A stretch of DNA of 64,000 nucleotides from the NCBI RefSeq assembly GCF_051020765.1, contig NC_134948.1, positions 221,001 to 285,000 of the forward strand, given 5' to 3'. How positions within the stretch are numbered: position 1 is the stretch's first letter; each line of letters begins with the position of its first letter. The stretch comes from Lasioglossum baleicum (taxonomy: Eukaryota; Arthropoda; Insecta; Hymenoptera; Halictidae). The notes under the pieces were generated by a model that was not told where the DNA came from, searched no databases, and was given only the letters and a program-made list of their open reading frames with translations. The translations under genes and the position numbers were made by a program. Of the stretch, positions 39,601 to 50,603 are shown piece by piece.

Positions 39601-41067
39601 GGGATACCTTTTAAAATAATTACCGATTGCCGAGCGTTCGCCTTAACAATGCGAAAGAAGGATCTGTGCATCCGTGTCGCGCGATGGGCATTGTTACTGG
39701 AGGAGTTTCAGTATACCATAGAACATCGTCCAGGTAAAAACCTTATGCATGTGGATGCCTTGAGCCGAAACCCGCTTCCATCGTGCATGCTGGTGGGCGA
39801 GAGCGAAAACAGCATACTTACCAGGCTAAGAAAAGCACAACAGAAGGATCCAGGTATCCAAAAAATGTTTGAATTGGTAGAGTCAGGACAGGCCGAGGGT
39901 TTTACGATAAGGGGTGGCATCTTATTTAAAGAAATCGGAGGGGACATACGCCTTTTAGTGCCAAAGTCAATGCGGACCCAAATAATAAAACGCGCCCATG
40001 AAAACGGTCACTTCGCGTCCGGAAAAACCGAGGCATTGTTGAAAAAGGACTATTGGTTTCGGAATATGAGGGAGAAAATAGACAAGGTACTGAGGAACTG
40101 CGTTGATTGTATACTTGCAGAAAGAAAGCAAGGTAGGCAGGAAGGATTTTTGTTTGCGATAAACAAAGGCGAAGTACCGTTAGATACTTTCCATGTGGAT
40201 CATTTAGGGCCGCTCCCGTCGACGAAGAAAAAATATCACTACATTTTCGTTGTTATAGATGCGTTTTCAAAGTTCGTGTGGCTTTACGCCACGAAAAGTT
40301 GTAATGCGGCGGAAGTTATAAGTCATTTAACAAAACAAGCAATTCTTGTTGGAAATCCTCGAAGAATTATATCGGATGGAGGCGCCGCGTTCACATCGAT
40401 TGCGTTTGAGGATTATTGTAAAAACGAGCGTATAGAACACGTATTGACCACTACAGGCACGCCGCGGGCCAACGGTCAAGTAGAGAGGGTAAACCGTACG
40501 CTCATACCGTTATTAGCAAAACTATCAGCACCGAAAGCTGATGAATGGTACAAATACTTGGACCGATGTCAGAGATGTTTTAATACAACCCCTAGTCGAA
40601 GCATAAGAATGACACCATTTCGTGTATTGTTTGGGGTAGACCCTAGATTCCAGGACGATCCTCGGATAGTCGAATTGCTCGAGTGCGAATGGGAAAATGT
40701 ATTTTTAGAAAATCGAGACGAATTGCGGGAAGAGGCGCTGCAGAATATCCTCAAAATTCAGCAAGAGAATAGGAAGTCTTTCAATAAAAAAAGAACCGAG
40801 GGTAGGAAATATCGAGAGGGCGACCTGGTCGCAATTAAACGAACCCAACAGGGTCCAGGTCTAAAATTCGCATCAAAATACTTCGGGCCCTACGAGGTAA
40901 CAAAAGTGCTACGGAACAATCGTTACATTGTAACAAAAATCGGTGAACATGAAGGACCACGTCAGACATCTACAGCCGTAGATTATATTAAACCATGGGT
41001 GAGTGAAGACAGTGATGATCTGTGCAGTGACACTGAAGAGACTTGTGATGGACAATACGATATCTGA
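36628..41067 (+). pseudogene. Gag-pol of Gypsy element 1 with a single in-frame stop
   Basis: The first ATG in frame is 36628. Residues about 8-40 are a SAP DNA-binding motif (LKNILKARGLST). A TAA at 36829-36831 is the only stop up to 41067. A charged coiled coil, gag and CCHC (CYNCGGRDHYFYDC, CFECREFGHVAANC) follow. Then come protease (ALIDTGSDL), RT with YIDDII, RNase H (TDASKIGYGA), integrase zinc region (HENGHFASGKTEAL, CVDC) and catalytic core (HVDHLGP, SDGGAAF, NGQVERVNR). The 1,390 codons after the stop are intact. The stop lies in AAATGTAAGT, a good splice donor, so splicing or a point mutation could explain it. No env is present. Confidence 0.92.
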
Positions 41068-41095
41068 GGTCAGATATACTTGCAGGATGGCCGAG

Positions 41096-41506
41096 TGTGG
41101 GGTTCGAATAAATTAACATTAGGTCTAAGAGCGTCTAGCTTTAAGTATTCTGTATCCTGACCATTTGGGACACAGATGGTTTGCAGGCGAGCGGCGATGG
41201 CCTGCAGAACCGTGTCCCAAACAGTTCCAAACCTTCGCGGAAAAACCGTTACGTTTATTACTCAGGTATAGATCGCGGGGGAGAAGTAAAAGAACGACTG
41301 GCGACGAGAGCCCTTGACGAAGGGAAAATAGGCAGAGTGGTTCTGGAAGTCAGAGCGAGTAGATCGAATAGCACAGCGTAGAACAGCGTAGTACCGAGTG
41401 GACTTCTTCTTTTTTTTAGTATCGTTTGTTCTTAAATAAAGTATATTTCCTTTTACGTTACCTTACACGCGAACTTGATTTCCACCAAAACCTTCCAATT
41501 CCCACA
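41096..41506 (+). repeat. 3' LTR of Gypsy element 1
   Basis: 411 bp, seemingly identical to the 5' LTR. Preceded by TTGCAGGATGGCCGAG (41080-41095) in place of a classic purine tract. Confidence 0.95.
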
Positions 41507-41510
41507 CTTG

Positions 41511-41843
41511 TAACTCAACACCTGCGAAGAGTAAGTCCGTAGATGACATGGACTGAACTTAAAAAAAACCCCTCTCTCACCATTTCTGGATCATCAATAG
41601 GGTAGACCATTCCATACGGAAAGTAACTCGCTTGGCCGTCCCCAGGTCAGCATGGTAACCGACGCAGGGACGTTTCCAGCGGGGGCCACGAGGAGGCGGA
41701 GTTACCAGCTTAACGCTCGATCTCTAGCAGGTTGGGCGCGTTTTTCAGGCCGTTTCGCCGATTACACCCTACGGTCACAATACCCGGTTGTTGGGGTATC
41801 GCCTGCGAGGATCGTCAGGGTGGATATGAAAGTAGTGGAGCCT
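41511..41843 (-). other. R1 sequence after ORF1 (probable 3' UTR next to an ORF2 deletion)
   Basis: On the minus strand this follows the ORF1 stop directly. It has no endonuclease or RT motif in any frame, so ORF2 appears to have been deleted and 3' UTR joined to ORF1. Confidence 0.5.
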
Positions 41844-43421
41844 CTACGTTTTCTCGTCATTGCCAAAGTCTATACGACTGAGGCATGTCTCTATTGCGTG
41901 TTTGTACGCAGGACAGTTGTTGTCTCTTAGGCCATGGTTGGCTGCTTTGCCTGCTCTCTTGCAGTTTATGCAAGTTGGTTTCTCTGTTTTATTTGGGCAG
42001 TCCTTAAAGACGTGCCCATCTTTGCCACAATGCCCGCATGTGTCAGTTTTTGCTCTGCAATGCTTTGAGACGTGCCCAAATGCTTGGCATTTAAAGCAGC
42101 GACTCGCAGCAATGTAATCCTTAATTCCATGTGCATTAAATCCTACGAATACCCGGTTCCTTGCCAGAAGGATATTCCGGCTTTTCGGAGACACCTCTAC
42201 CACCCAATTGGTGACTTCTCTATCTCTCTTGCCTGTTTTGAAGAGGAGTTTGAACTCCTCTTCAAATTTCTCCTCCGAGCTCAGCTCGAGGTTTTGCCTT
42301 TCAACTGCTTTCTTTAATTCCTCCTCTGATATTTCAGAGGGGACACCGAAAATGATCATTTTCGGTTTTCTCTTAGGGAGGGAACCGATTTGCACTTTTT
42401 CCCTTAGATTTTTGTTTTGGAGGACTTGCTCAAGGTCCTCCTTTGTTTCGGTCTCTATTAGGATTCCGGAGTTCCCGATTTTCTTCAGGTTCCGGATCCT
42501 TATGTTCTGCTCTATAGGGTTGACACATTCGGTCAGAGCCCTTTTCGTTTCTTCGCTGCTTGCGATTTTACTACCCTTCGCAGGGTAAATTGCTGCTATT
42601 GGCTTCGACTGCTGGATTGCCGTCTTTTTCGCTATTTGCCTAGTTCTCTTGCTTGCTTTGATAATTTCAGAGTATAGTTGTGGTTTGGAGGCCGGGGCTT
42701 CCTTGCCACTACTCTGTTTCATTTCTGCTATGCTGTCTATCTTTGCAGATAGTTCATTAAATTTATCCTCCAGGGATTTCTCTTTTTCGAGCATAAGGAG
42801 TTTCTCTTTGAGCTCTCTATTTTCTTTTTCCAGGTCCTTCTTTTCATCCTCTACATCTAGCAGGTCTAGATTTGTCAACTTAGCCTGCTCTTCTATTTCG
42901 TTGATGACTATCTTGGCTTCCATCAGCTGTGCCTTCGACAAGACCAAGGTCATGAGGAATCTGCGCAGCCTCTGGGCCGGATAGTATCCATTATCGCTTT
43001 CGTCATTAGAGATGTCCAGCTCTTTTGACGTGCCTGGTTGTTCCTCTTTAGGAATTTTCTTTTTGGTCGACTCGGATGGGCTGTCCGAGTCGCTGGAACG
43101 ATCTTGCTTGTTCCTTTTCGTACCTTTGGTATTGCTATTTTCCTTTGATTTCTGCTGCAGTGTTAAGTCAGCACGCAGTTTTTCCGTATTCATTTCGAAC
43201 TCCATTTCTGAGTCGATTCCATGCTCTGAGGTGCTATTGGACTCAGAGTCCGATAGCACTGGTACTATAATCGGTTCATCTTGTACCACTGCGTCTTTCC
43301 TCGCCTCTGTTTTTCTCCCGACCTTCTTTTTCGTCTCTCCACCTTCCGTTTTGTTTTTTGGGTTTTTTGTTTTTAAGTTTGTAACAGACCTGTACGGTGC
43401 AGGCCTGTTACTATTAGACAC
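41844..43421 (-). CDS. R1 ORF1 (gag-like, coiled coil and three CCHC knuckles)
   Basis: 525 codons, intact. The N-terminal third is Ser/Glu/Lys-rich. A long coiled coil spans roughly residues 165-245 (ENRELKEKLLMLEKEKSLE). An RRM-like region follows (LPKRKPKMIIFGVPSE). Three zinc knuckles lie near the C terminus: CFKCQAFGHVSKHC, CGHCGKDGHVFKDC, and CINCKRAGKAANH. This is the R1-clade ORF1 layout, an RNA-binding protein that carries the element RNA. The annotated ATG (43421) and first 14 residues lie in LTR-derived sequence (43379 onward), so the original start was lost and the present N terminus is fortuitous. The ORF2 that should follow is missing. Confidence 0.85.
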   Translation of the reverse strand: MSNSNRPAPYRSVTNLKTKNPKNKTEGGETKKKVGRKTEARKDAVVQDEPIIVPVLSDSESNSTSEHGIDSEMEFEMNTEKLRADLTLQQKSKENSNTKGTKRNKQDRSSDSDSPSESTKKKIPKEEQPGTSKELDISNDESDNGYYPAQRLRRFLMTLVLSKAQLMEAKIVINEIEEQAKLTNLDLLDVEDEKKDLEKENRELKEKLLMLEKEKSLEDKFNELSAKIDSIAEMKQSSGKEAPASKPQLYSEIIKASKRTRQIAKKTAIQQSKPIAAIYPAKGSKIASSEETKRALTECVNPIEQNIRIRNLKKIGNSGILIETETKEDLEQVLQNKNLREKVQIGSLPKRKPKMIIFGVPSEISEEELKKAVERQNLELSSEEKFEEEFKLLFKTGKRDREVTNWVVEVSPKSRNILLARNRVFVGFNAHGIKDYIAASRCFKCQAFGHVSKHCRAKTDTCGHCGKDGHVFKDCPNKTEKPTCINCKRAGKAANHGLRDNNCPAYKHAIETCLSRIDFGNDEKT

Positions 43422-43823
43422 GCGCCGAACACAACCGATCGACGCCGAGGATTACCGAACGCGTCGTCCGCGTACGACGCGTCACGATGCACGATCCCCG
43501 CGCTCCAGGCCATATTCGGCGGGAAACGGACGTCGAGGTTCCGCCATCTTAACGGATACGGAAACTCGACGTCACACATCCGTTCTCCCCGCACCATTCC
43601 CCTCACCACCAACCGCCGCCTATAAAAGGCGATGCAAACGAGGCACGGGCCTCTTTTCCATCCTGGCCAGCCGCTAGGAATCTTCTCCAGAATAGTGGTA
43701 CGTATCGCTATTCACTCTTCCTAGTTCCCACGCTCTCGACGTCGAGTTGCCGACAGCATCGGTCCTCTCGACATCGGCAGTTCCCACCGGCGGGTACAAC
43801 ATACTCGCCGAACAGAAAAGACG
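43379..43823 (+). mobile_element. LTR 5' fragment (445 bp) antisense to R1 at its 5' junction
   Basis: Begins TGTAACAGACCTG with the same palindrome as the minus-strand start of the 2.95-kb insertion at 32607. Has TATAAAAGG at about 43621 and matches 9275-9655. It ends at AACAGAAAAGACG exactly where the 14-bp R1 duplication starts (43824). Confidence 0.65.
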
Positions 43824-43876
<53 letters not shown>

Positions 43877-43897
43877 CGATGACGAGGCATTTGGATA
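43824..43897 (-). rRNA. 28S rRNA: 28S rRNA piece between the R2 and R1 sites (74 bp)
   Basis: Minus strand reads CCAAATGCCTCGTCATC, GTGACGCGCATGAATGG, AACGAGATTCCC and TGTCCCTATCTACT. This is the conserved segment separating R2 and R1 targets. The residue pattern TATCC for TAGCC at the R2 junction is a substitution. Confidence 0.95.
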
Positions 43898-44061
43898 TTT
43901 TTTTTTTCAAAGAGGGGAAATGCAATTACGCACACTGGTAAAGGTGTTGTATTACCGCTAGTGTGAGACTCAGGTGTTGGGATACTCACTAAAACCCCTC
44001 TCTCATTGTACCATGAGACTGCAAGTAGCGCAGTAAAAAAAGCTGATGACAAATCCGAGAT

Positions 44062-47000
44062 CTATGCGCCCGAACGGTGTCTCACGTTGGTCCTGCGATG
44101 AAATACGTTTAACGCATGGAGTCCGCCAATCAGTGCTCTGGTGGACATGATCTTTGCGTCCGACAGCTTCAGTAGGATAAGCCGGAATAGATGCCCGTAC
44201 GACATTCCGCTCCAGATACCTCTTGATGATAATGTCAAGGAAGTGAACGTCACCCTCTCGACAGCGTATCTGGTTTTAATGTCACCTTCGAGGACCGCGT
44301 ACTTGTCGATTTTTGCCTGACGGGCTTGATCGAGGTTGACACGCTCGCCCACAATCTGTGCATCGATGACGATAACGCTATTATCTTTCTTGATAATCGC
44401 GTCGGGTTTCAAGAGACCATTTGGTGTTCTAAATTGGGGCTCTTTCTCAACAATCGTCGGCTCTCGCTGGCGGCGAAGCAGGAATTCGAGGCATGCGTCA
44501 TGACGTTTTATTCGCGCGTCGTGCGTTCGGTGGCAATGCTGCAACACGTGCTGAAGAGTTTCAGTCGAGTTACAACCCGCACGGCAGTGTCGGTCACGAA
44601 CCTGACCTCTGGCCATTCGAGATCGAAGTGGAACGGCATTTATACGGACTTTATTCATATGAACGAAATCGTGTCCAGAGACAAAGAGGTTTCCGTCCGT
44701 GAGCCAAGCATGTTGCCGCATCACGTCGCGCGATTTCTCAAGAGGGCGGCCATCGTTGGAATTGTGCAGCAGTTTCGCAAAGCGATCCTTGCACTGGATC
44801 AACGAGCCGATGAACTGCCCGTGATCGTTCAAACACAGATGGGCGCGTTTTATTTACGACTCCGCAAACTGTCGCATCGACATAGGCACCTCATCATCCT
44901 CAATAATTCTGAGGGCCTTTAAGCGATTGTAACGCTGGAGTGGAATTATCCAACGAAGCGATCGTAATGACAGGCCGCCATCCTTACCATTTTCGTACTG
45001 CCTTCCGGATCGTAGTGTCCAATTTGTTTAACAGACTGATGTTAGTCGACCCAAGCACCAACAGATGGTAAAGAGCTGGAAGTACCACCGTTCGAAGCGT
45101 GAACAGACGCTGCTGGGGTTTCAGAGGTGCCGTTGCTAGGATGTTCAGTTCCTGCTTGACCCGATCGAGGGGTTTACAAGTCAATCGACCCTCTGGAGTA
45201 AACGGAACACCCAGACATTTCCACTCATCTGTTCGCTTTAATGCTGGAATTGGACGTCCGAGGCAACTAAATGATTGGGACGCATCTACGACCGATTTCT
45301 TCTGCTTCGGGACAGTTTTCAGCGACACCGTGAAGCACTTCGACGCATTAACATGCAGACCACACTCGTGCAGGTAGTCGGCAGAGACATCGAGCAACTG
45401 CTGGAGACCGTTAGCTGATAACGCAAACAAGACAAGATCGTCCGCGTATCCAATGCCGTTCACAATGGAGTTGCCGACACGGACTCCCATCTCCTTGGGG
45501 AGTTTGGAGAAGAGTCGGTCAATCACCAGGTTGAAAATCATTGGTGACAGTGGGTCTCCATGTTTTACTCCACAAGTTGGGTGTATCGCATGGGATTCCC
45601 ATCCTTCACACTGGAGCCGCGTAACCGATTGTCTCCGCAATATATTCGATCATTAAGTTTGGTACCCCAGATGATCGGAGGGTACCCAAAATGGTCTGAT
45701 GCGTGACCGAGTCAAAGGCCTTAGCCACGTCTAGGGACGCCATAAACAGAGGTTGGTGGGTCTGTCTGGAATATCTCAGAATGAAGTCCATTAGAAAAAT
45801 GTTCTCGGAGCAACCATCAATTGGTCTAAAGGCCTTCTGTCGTGGGTCCAGCCGAATGTGCTGAGACATTCGGTTGGCCAGGATTTTATGGAAGGCCCTA
45901 GTGATGGTCGAAGAGACCGTGATGGGTCTAAAATCTCCCGGCTCCGACGCTCCATCCTTCTTGGGTATGAGGGGGGTCCTTGACTCCAGCAGGTGTTGTG
46001 GGAGCTTACCACATAGAATAAAGATATTAAATATTCTAGTCCAAATACCGATCGGGACGCTTCGGAACGCTCTGACGGAAAATCCGTCGGGACCGGGAGC
46101 AGTACCTAAGGGAGGCAAAGCTACTTTAACCTCAACCGGGGCAACAGGCGCCCATAGCTCCTTCAAGACTTCCTTCCGAGACGTAGCGCCAGGCGTATTA
46201 GAGCCTCCAGAGGTCATGATTGTCTCCCAGAATGGGACCATGACCTCCTTTGGCGGTGCTGAGGATGTTCGTTTGTCCCGCAGAAGGTCGCGCATACAAG
46301 ATGTTCGGTTACGCTTCCACGCTTTTTGGATCCTCGCATATTCGGCCCTGCGAAGCTTTCGACGCGACTGTGGTGGAGATGATGCCGGCATCCTGCGTCC
46401 AGTCACTTTTCTACGAATCGGGAATGTTTCACGAAGATAGATGGAAATTTCCTCGAAAATCTGAGTAGAACTCCAGGTGTTCAGAGATCTAATGATTCCA
46501 TTTAACTGTTCGCCGTTGAAGTAACGGTTGTCACAGGGCGGCAGTTTCTGCAGCTGTTCGATGACCAAGTTCCGGTGACTAAGATCAGTTGGAACTTCGT
46601 CTGGCGTGTGTTGATCGCAGGAGTTTCTTCCGAGCGCATTGATATTAAGAGCTGCTCAACTATGGCCTTGTGCTCCGCCTTGCGTCTTTGCCCTTTAATT
46701 GCCTCAAGAGTTCTGTCAGGGATAACCTTTAAGAGCTCCTGGTTCATGAATCTTACGCCTTGCAGTCAGTCGCGCTTCTTGCCTAGCTAAAATAGCCGAA
46801 TCCTCAGGGGACCAACGCGCCTTCACACGTGTCGTGTCTTGCCGAGCATCGTACCAGTCCTTGTGACCACGCTGTTGATGAACCCCACGCCCGGATTTAG
46901 TTGGAAATTCTCGGTTACACCCAGGGTATTCACACGCGTAGACCTCGCCCGAAGATCGCATAGAGACGGATTCGCCTTCAGCAACTGGTGCGGCGTCGCC

Positions 47001-47093
47001 AGTGGACGCGCCGCTGTTTTGATGACCACCTAACATGGGTGCGTCATCTATCCGAGGTTTTTTGTTTCTTATTTTAGGGCCAGTTGAATACAA
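44062..47093 (-). pseudogene. R2 ORF (zinc finger, Myb, RT, restriction-like endonuclease)
   Basis: Pieces in order on the minus strand: 47093-46716 with a C2H2 finger (CEYPGCNREFPTKSGRGVH) and Myb-like KARWSPEDSAILARQEARL; 46747-46502; 46568-45606 with RT motifs GTAPGPDGFSVRAFR, DFRPITVSSTITRAFHKILA and SLDVAKAFDSV; 45640-44984 with GVKHGDPLSPMIFNL and catalytic GYADDLVLF; and 44832-44062 with a CCHC (CRAGCNSTETLQHVLQHC) and the PD-D/ExK-type endonuclease KPDAI, VIDAQIVGE. R2 nicks the 28S target and primes reverse transcription from it. At least four frame breaks and stops near 44840-44985 make it inactive, yet the catalytic residues themselves remain. Confidence 0.93.
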
Positions 47094-47299
47094 GCTAGAA
47101 GGGGAGGCAACCCCGCTAGCCGTTGAACGCAGAGGCAGCTATTAGTTTCCCCTTCCGTCGGATTGACGGTCAGGTACTCATGACGGGACCGACTGAGAGG
47201 ATGCTGCTTGCTAAACTATGACAGATTCCGAAGAATCGCTCTTAAGGACTGGTCTCGGATACTAGTACCGGCGAACCGGCCCGACACCTCAAACGACCT
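47094..47299 (-). ncRNA. R2 5' UTR, possible self-cleaving ribozyme region
   Basis: R2 5' ends often fold into an HDV-like ribozyme at the 28S junction. Here GGTGTCGG and CCGAGACC (about 47262-47290 on the minus strand) can form a helix around a CCGGTTCGCCGG hairpin. I cannot confirm the full double-pseudoknot. Confidence 0.3.
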
Positions 47300-47341
<42 letters not shown>

Positions 47342-47357
47342 TTTTGAATTTCTTCAT

Positions 47358-47392
<35 letters not shown>

Positions 47393-47416
47393 CGTCAACA
47401 CCCGTGGGAGCCATCG

Positions 47417-47450
<34 letters not shown>

Positions 47451-48390
47451 CTAGTCCGTGCCAGTTCTGAGCTGAACGTTGAATGGCGGCCGAAGAGGAC
47501 GATCGTTCTAGACGAAAGCCTCGCAGCAAGGAAGATCCGCGGGAGGCCAAGGCACGGGACCGAGCTCGGATTCCCATCAATGTGTTCACCTCGCCCAGGC
47601 CCGGCACGTCAGCCAGACCCGCTTCCCGACCAAGCCCGACACGCCCCGCTCCTCAGAGCCAATCCTTATTCCGAAGTTACGGATCCAATTTGCCGACTTC
47701 CCTTACCTACATTAATCTATCGACTAGAGGCTCTTTACCTTGGAGACCTGCTGCGGATATGGGTACGAACCGGCGCGACACCTCCACGTGGCCCTCTCCT
47801 GGATTTTCAAGGTCCGAGGGGAAGATCCGGACACCGCCGCAACTGCGGTGCTCTTCGCGTTCCACACCCTATCTTCATGCTAGAGGTTTCCAGGGAACTC
47901 GAACGCTTATACAGAAAAGAAAACTCTCCCCGGATCTCCCGACGGCGTCTCCAGGTCATTTTGGGTTACCCCGACGAACACTCTTACGAGGGCCCGATTG
48001 GTAAGCGGTTCCGCTGCCGGGTTCCGGAATAGAAACCGGATTCCCTTTCGCCCGATGGGTGTGTGTTTGTTTATCATTTAATGATATTTGCTCTCTCTCT
48101 CTTAGGACACCTCATCTACATAGGATTTCTCTTAGGGCTTAGGATCGACTGACTCGTGTGCAACGGCTGTTCACACGAAACCCTTCTCCACGTCAGTCCT
48201 CCAGGGCCTCGCTGGAGTATTTGCTACTACCACCAAGATCTGCACCGACGGCGGCTCCAGGCAGGCTCACGCCCAGACCCTTCTGCGCACACCACCGCGA
48301 CCCTCCTACTCGTCAGAGCTTCATGGAAGACGCGCCTTTAAAAAAAAAGCTAACGTCAACCTCACTTGCCGCTGATGGCGGAGTATAGGC
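47300..48390 (-). rRNA. 28S rRNA: 28S rRNA fragment between the Gypsy insertion and the R2 site
   Basis: The minus strand contains long conserved 28S blocks, including GTCTAATTAAAACAAAGC, CAATGTGATTTCTGCC, GGCCTCCCGCGGATC, CCGCCGGTGCAGATCTTG-like sequence and ACACGAGTCAGTCGATCC. Several conserved positions are altered and low-complexity insertions occur (for example CTCTCTCTCT near 48095 and A-runs near 48340), so this copy is degenerate. Confidence 0.93.
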
Positions 48391-50012
48391 TGTCACGGCG
48401 TTTATTTCCCGGCGAACCGGGAGTTAACCGCCTTCGAGAAATTATGGCCTTGCGACCGGGCCACGCTCGGTCGCGCGACACGTGGTCCTCTCGAGACAAA
48501 AGATCTTCGCAGATTCGAACGGAACGACAAATTTGGACACGAAGTGAACGGGCGCCAGGTACTATACCGTACCACGCGAGACTCTCGAACGATTCGTTCG
48601 GTTCTCAAAACGACGTCGAATCTGCGAACATCGTTTAGGCCGGTGACGGCCGCGAACAGGTCCAGGGAACCACGTGAGGAAAGGAACGGGGCATTCCCCG
48701 CGACGAGAACGTTTCTCACGGTAAATGAAGCTACTCGGTAGATCTCGGGCAAAATATAGTCGTTTATTAAAACGAGATGATCATACAATCCGCCGGCCGT
48801 TGCCGGCGGTAGTCAATAGCTTTGCCGGCGCGAACACGAAAGTGACGGCGGCTGTTCGGCCGATCGCGCGGAATAACTTCTATCGCGTCGAGCTCGGTCG
48901 TCACAGGACTTCGCGTGAATTTACAAGCCACGAGGGCACGAATTCGACCGAGCTCCGGTGACGTACGCGTTCCTAATTCGAGACTGGGCGAAACGTGCGA
49001 ACGGTGAACGACACGAAACGAATACGGCGCGTTATCCTCCCGTGGAACGATCCGAGGGTACACCGAAGAATCACCGGGCGAATATCGTGGGCCCCGAATA
49101 GCTCGTGCACGAGGATTCGGCGGCACACGATCCGCGGCCCCGCGAGCCTCTCAGGAGAGCGACTCCTGGTCAGCGGTAAACGCGGGGAAACACGCGGTAC
49201 ACCGCGGTACGAACTTTTCGCGAACTCAAATAACGTCCCCGAACCAACACGAACTGGTCACAAAATTATATCGAAATGAAGCCTGACTGGCACTTACCAA
49301 TATCGCTGGGATGGCGGCTGTCGCAAAATTACTTGGTTATATCGCGGTCTAAAGGTTCGCACGTGTTACCCGTAAGTAGTCCTTCGACCCAGTGGCCCAG
49401 TTCGAGATGATTCGGAACGCGGAAGCGAGTTTTCCCCCCACTCTCGTCTTCGGCGACGCTCGGGCCAATCACGTTGTTTCTGGGCGCAGGGACGACTCGA
49501 TGACATGTCGGCCCGGGCCTTCGGTATTTTCTATTTTCCGAAGCCCGGCCGATATAAGGCGGTTAGTCGGCATCCATGGATCCGAGCCGTTCCGGTGTAG
49601 CTCTCATGGCATTTTCCGGATGAGACGTCGACTAGGGTGGACTGCTGATCGTCCTTATGTTTAACAGCCTCGTCGCTTTCTCCGGGTTGACAGATCCGGG
49701 CTCGGTCCAATCCTCGCCGTCTTCCTCGCCAGCGGCGCCCTGTGATTGGTGTTCCGAGCGTCTCCGCTTGCGGCCTTCCGCCAATCGGCGGCCGGAGACA
49801 GGTATCGGGCTCCTCGCCGATTTCGGTGGTTTCTGAAAACTCTTGTCGCGCCCGGCGGCGCGACATTCAAATGCGATAATTCTATTCTTTTGGGCGTTCG
49901 GATGTCCCAGGGAGAGCGCTCGTTATAACCGTTTCGTTATTATGCCGCTTTCCAGTGACCCGGTCTCTCGCTTAAGGTTCGGAGTGACGTAGGCGGAATC
50001 TGCCACGTCACA
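48391..50012 (-). repeat. 3' LTR of Gypsy element 2
   Basis: 1,622 bp, minus-strand TGTGACGTGG...CGCCGTGACA. Translations of every frame agree with the other LTR, so the two are the same over this length. A polypurine tract, GGGGGGGGAGGAGT on the minus strand (50013-50026), precedes it. Confidence 0.95.
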
Positions 50013-50603
50013 ACTCCTCCCCCCCCGAAAGAGACCGGGGCACCGGTGGCAGTTACCAGCCAGGCTTGTTCGCGAGTTCGGGGACGAACGCTCTTCCTCG
50101 GATCCTCCATTACATAGGGACGGACACTGCAGAGACATACACGATTTTTCCCATCACCAATCCAGACGAATATATCCTTAAAATCGTTGTTTTTCCCTGA
50201 TGTGGGCGGAGCCTGATGACACGACCGGTACCTAAGGGAGAAAACCGGATTCGCTGACGTTGGGTTCCGCTGAACCCTGAGGGACGTAGGGATCAGGGTC
50301 AAAATAACAAAACTACCATTGAGGGCGACAATCGTTTATTTGCGCCTCTCTAGCGCCTATTAATACTGGTGTCCCTCCCACCCTCCGAAACTTCAGTCTT
50401 GAAACTAAAATAAACGATATTGCTATCGAAGGGGGGGAGGGACCGATAAACAAAATAATCAGTCTTTTACCTCTTGTTGAGCAAGTAATCACGGGAAGAA
50501 CAAAAAATATATATATATATAACACAAAAATGTTTATCTTCGGCCTCGCCACGATCAGGACTGCTGGCGATATTTGGCCGGTACTTTGGTGCTTGGTCGA
50601 CCT
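50013..50603 (-). other. Gypsy 2 region between ORF3 and the polypurine tract
   Basis: No gene seen. Includes an AT-dinucleotide run (about 50506-50520) and the polypurine tract at its left edge. Confidence 0.5.

Larger units (their letters stand above)
36033..41506 (+). mobile_element. Ty3/Gypsy LTR retrotransposon 1 (5,474 bp), nested in R1
   Basis: Two 411-bp LTRs (TGTGGGGTTC...CCCACA) that look identical, 4-bp duplication CTTG (36029-36032 and 41507-41510), a tRNA-Pro-type primer-binding site and a gag-pol frame of about 1,480 codons with one stop. The domain order protease, RT, RNase H, integrase is that of Ty3/Gypsy elements. Identical LTRs imply very recent insertion, later than the R1 copy that it interrupts. 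Confidence 0.95.
35946..43823 (-). mobile_element. R1 insertion at the R1 site of 28S rDNA, deleted and interrupted
   Basis: Flanked by the 14-bp duplication AGTAGATAGGGACA (35932-35945 and 43824-43837), the hallmark of R1 insertion, 74 bp downstream of the R2 site. R1 parts are the ORF1 (41844 to about 43378), 333 bp after it (41511-41843) and the 3' end (35946-36032). ORF2 (endonuclease/RT), about 3 kb in R1, is absent. A Gypsy element sits in the 3' UTR and a 445-bp antisense LTR fragment occupies the 5' end. Confidence 0.85.
43898..47299 (-). mobile_element. R2 retrotransposon at the R2 site of 28S rDNA, degenerate
   Basis: Inserted between CTCTCTTAAGG (ending at 47300) and the CCAAATGCC side (43897), the canonical R2 target. 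The 3' end has an A-tract of about 11 nt (43898-43908). Length is 3.4 kb, about the usual full length. The single R2 ORF can be followed from N-terminal zinc finger to C-terminal endonuclease but is broken by several frameshifts and stops. Confidence 0.95.

Noticed and set aside
42649..43677. Ser/Phe-rich plus-strand frames opposite R1 ORF1
   Set aside because: They are the complement of the Lys/Glu-rich coiled-coil region and have no independent support.
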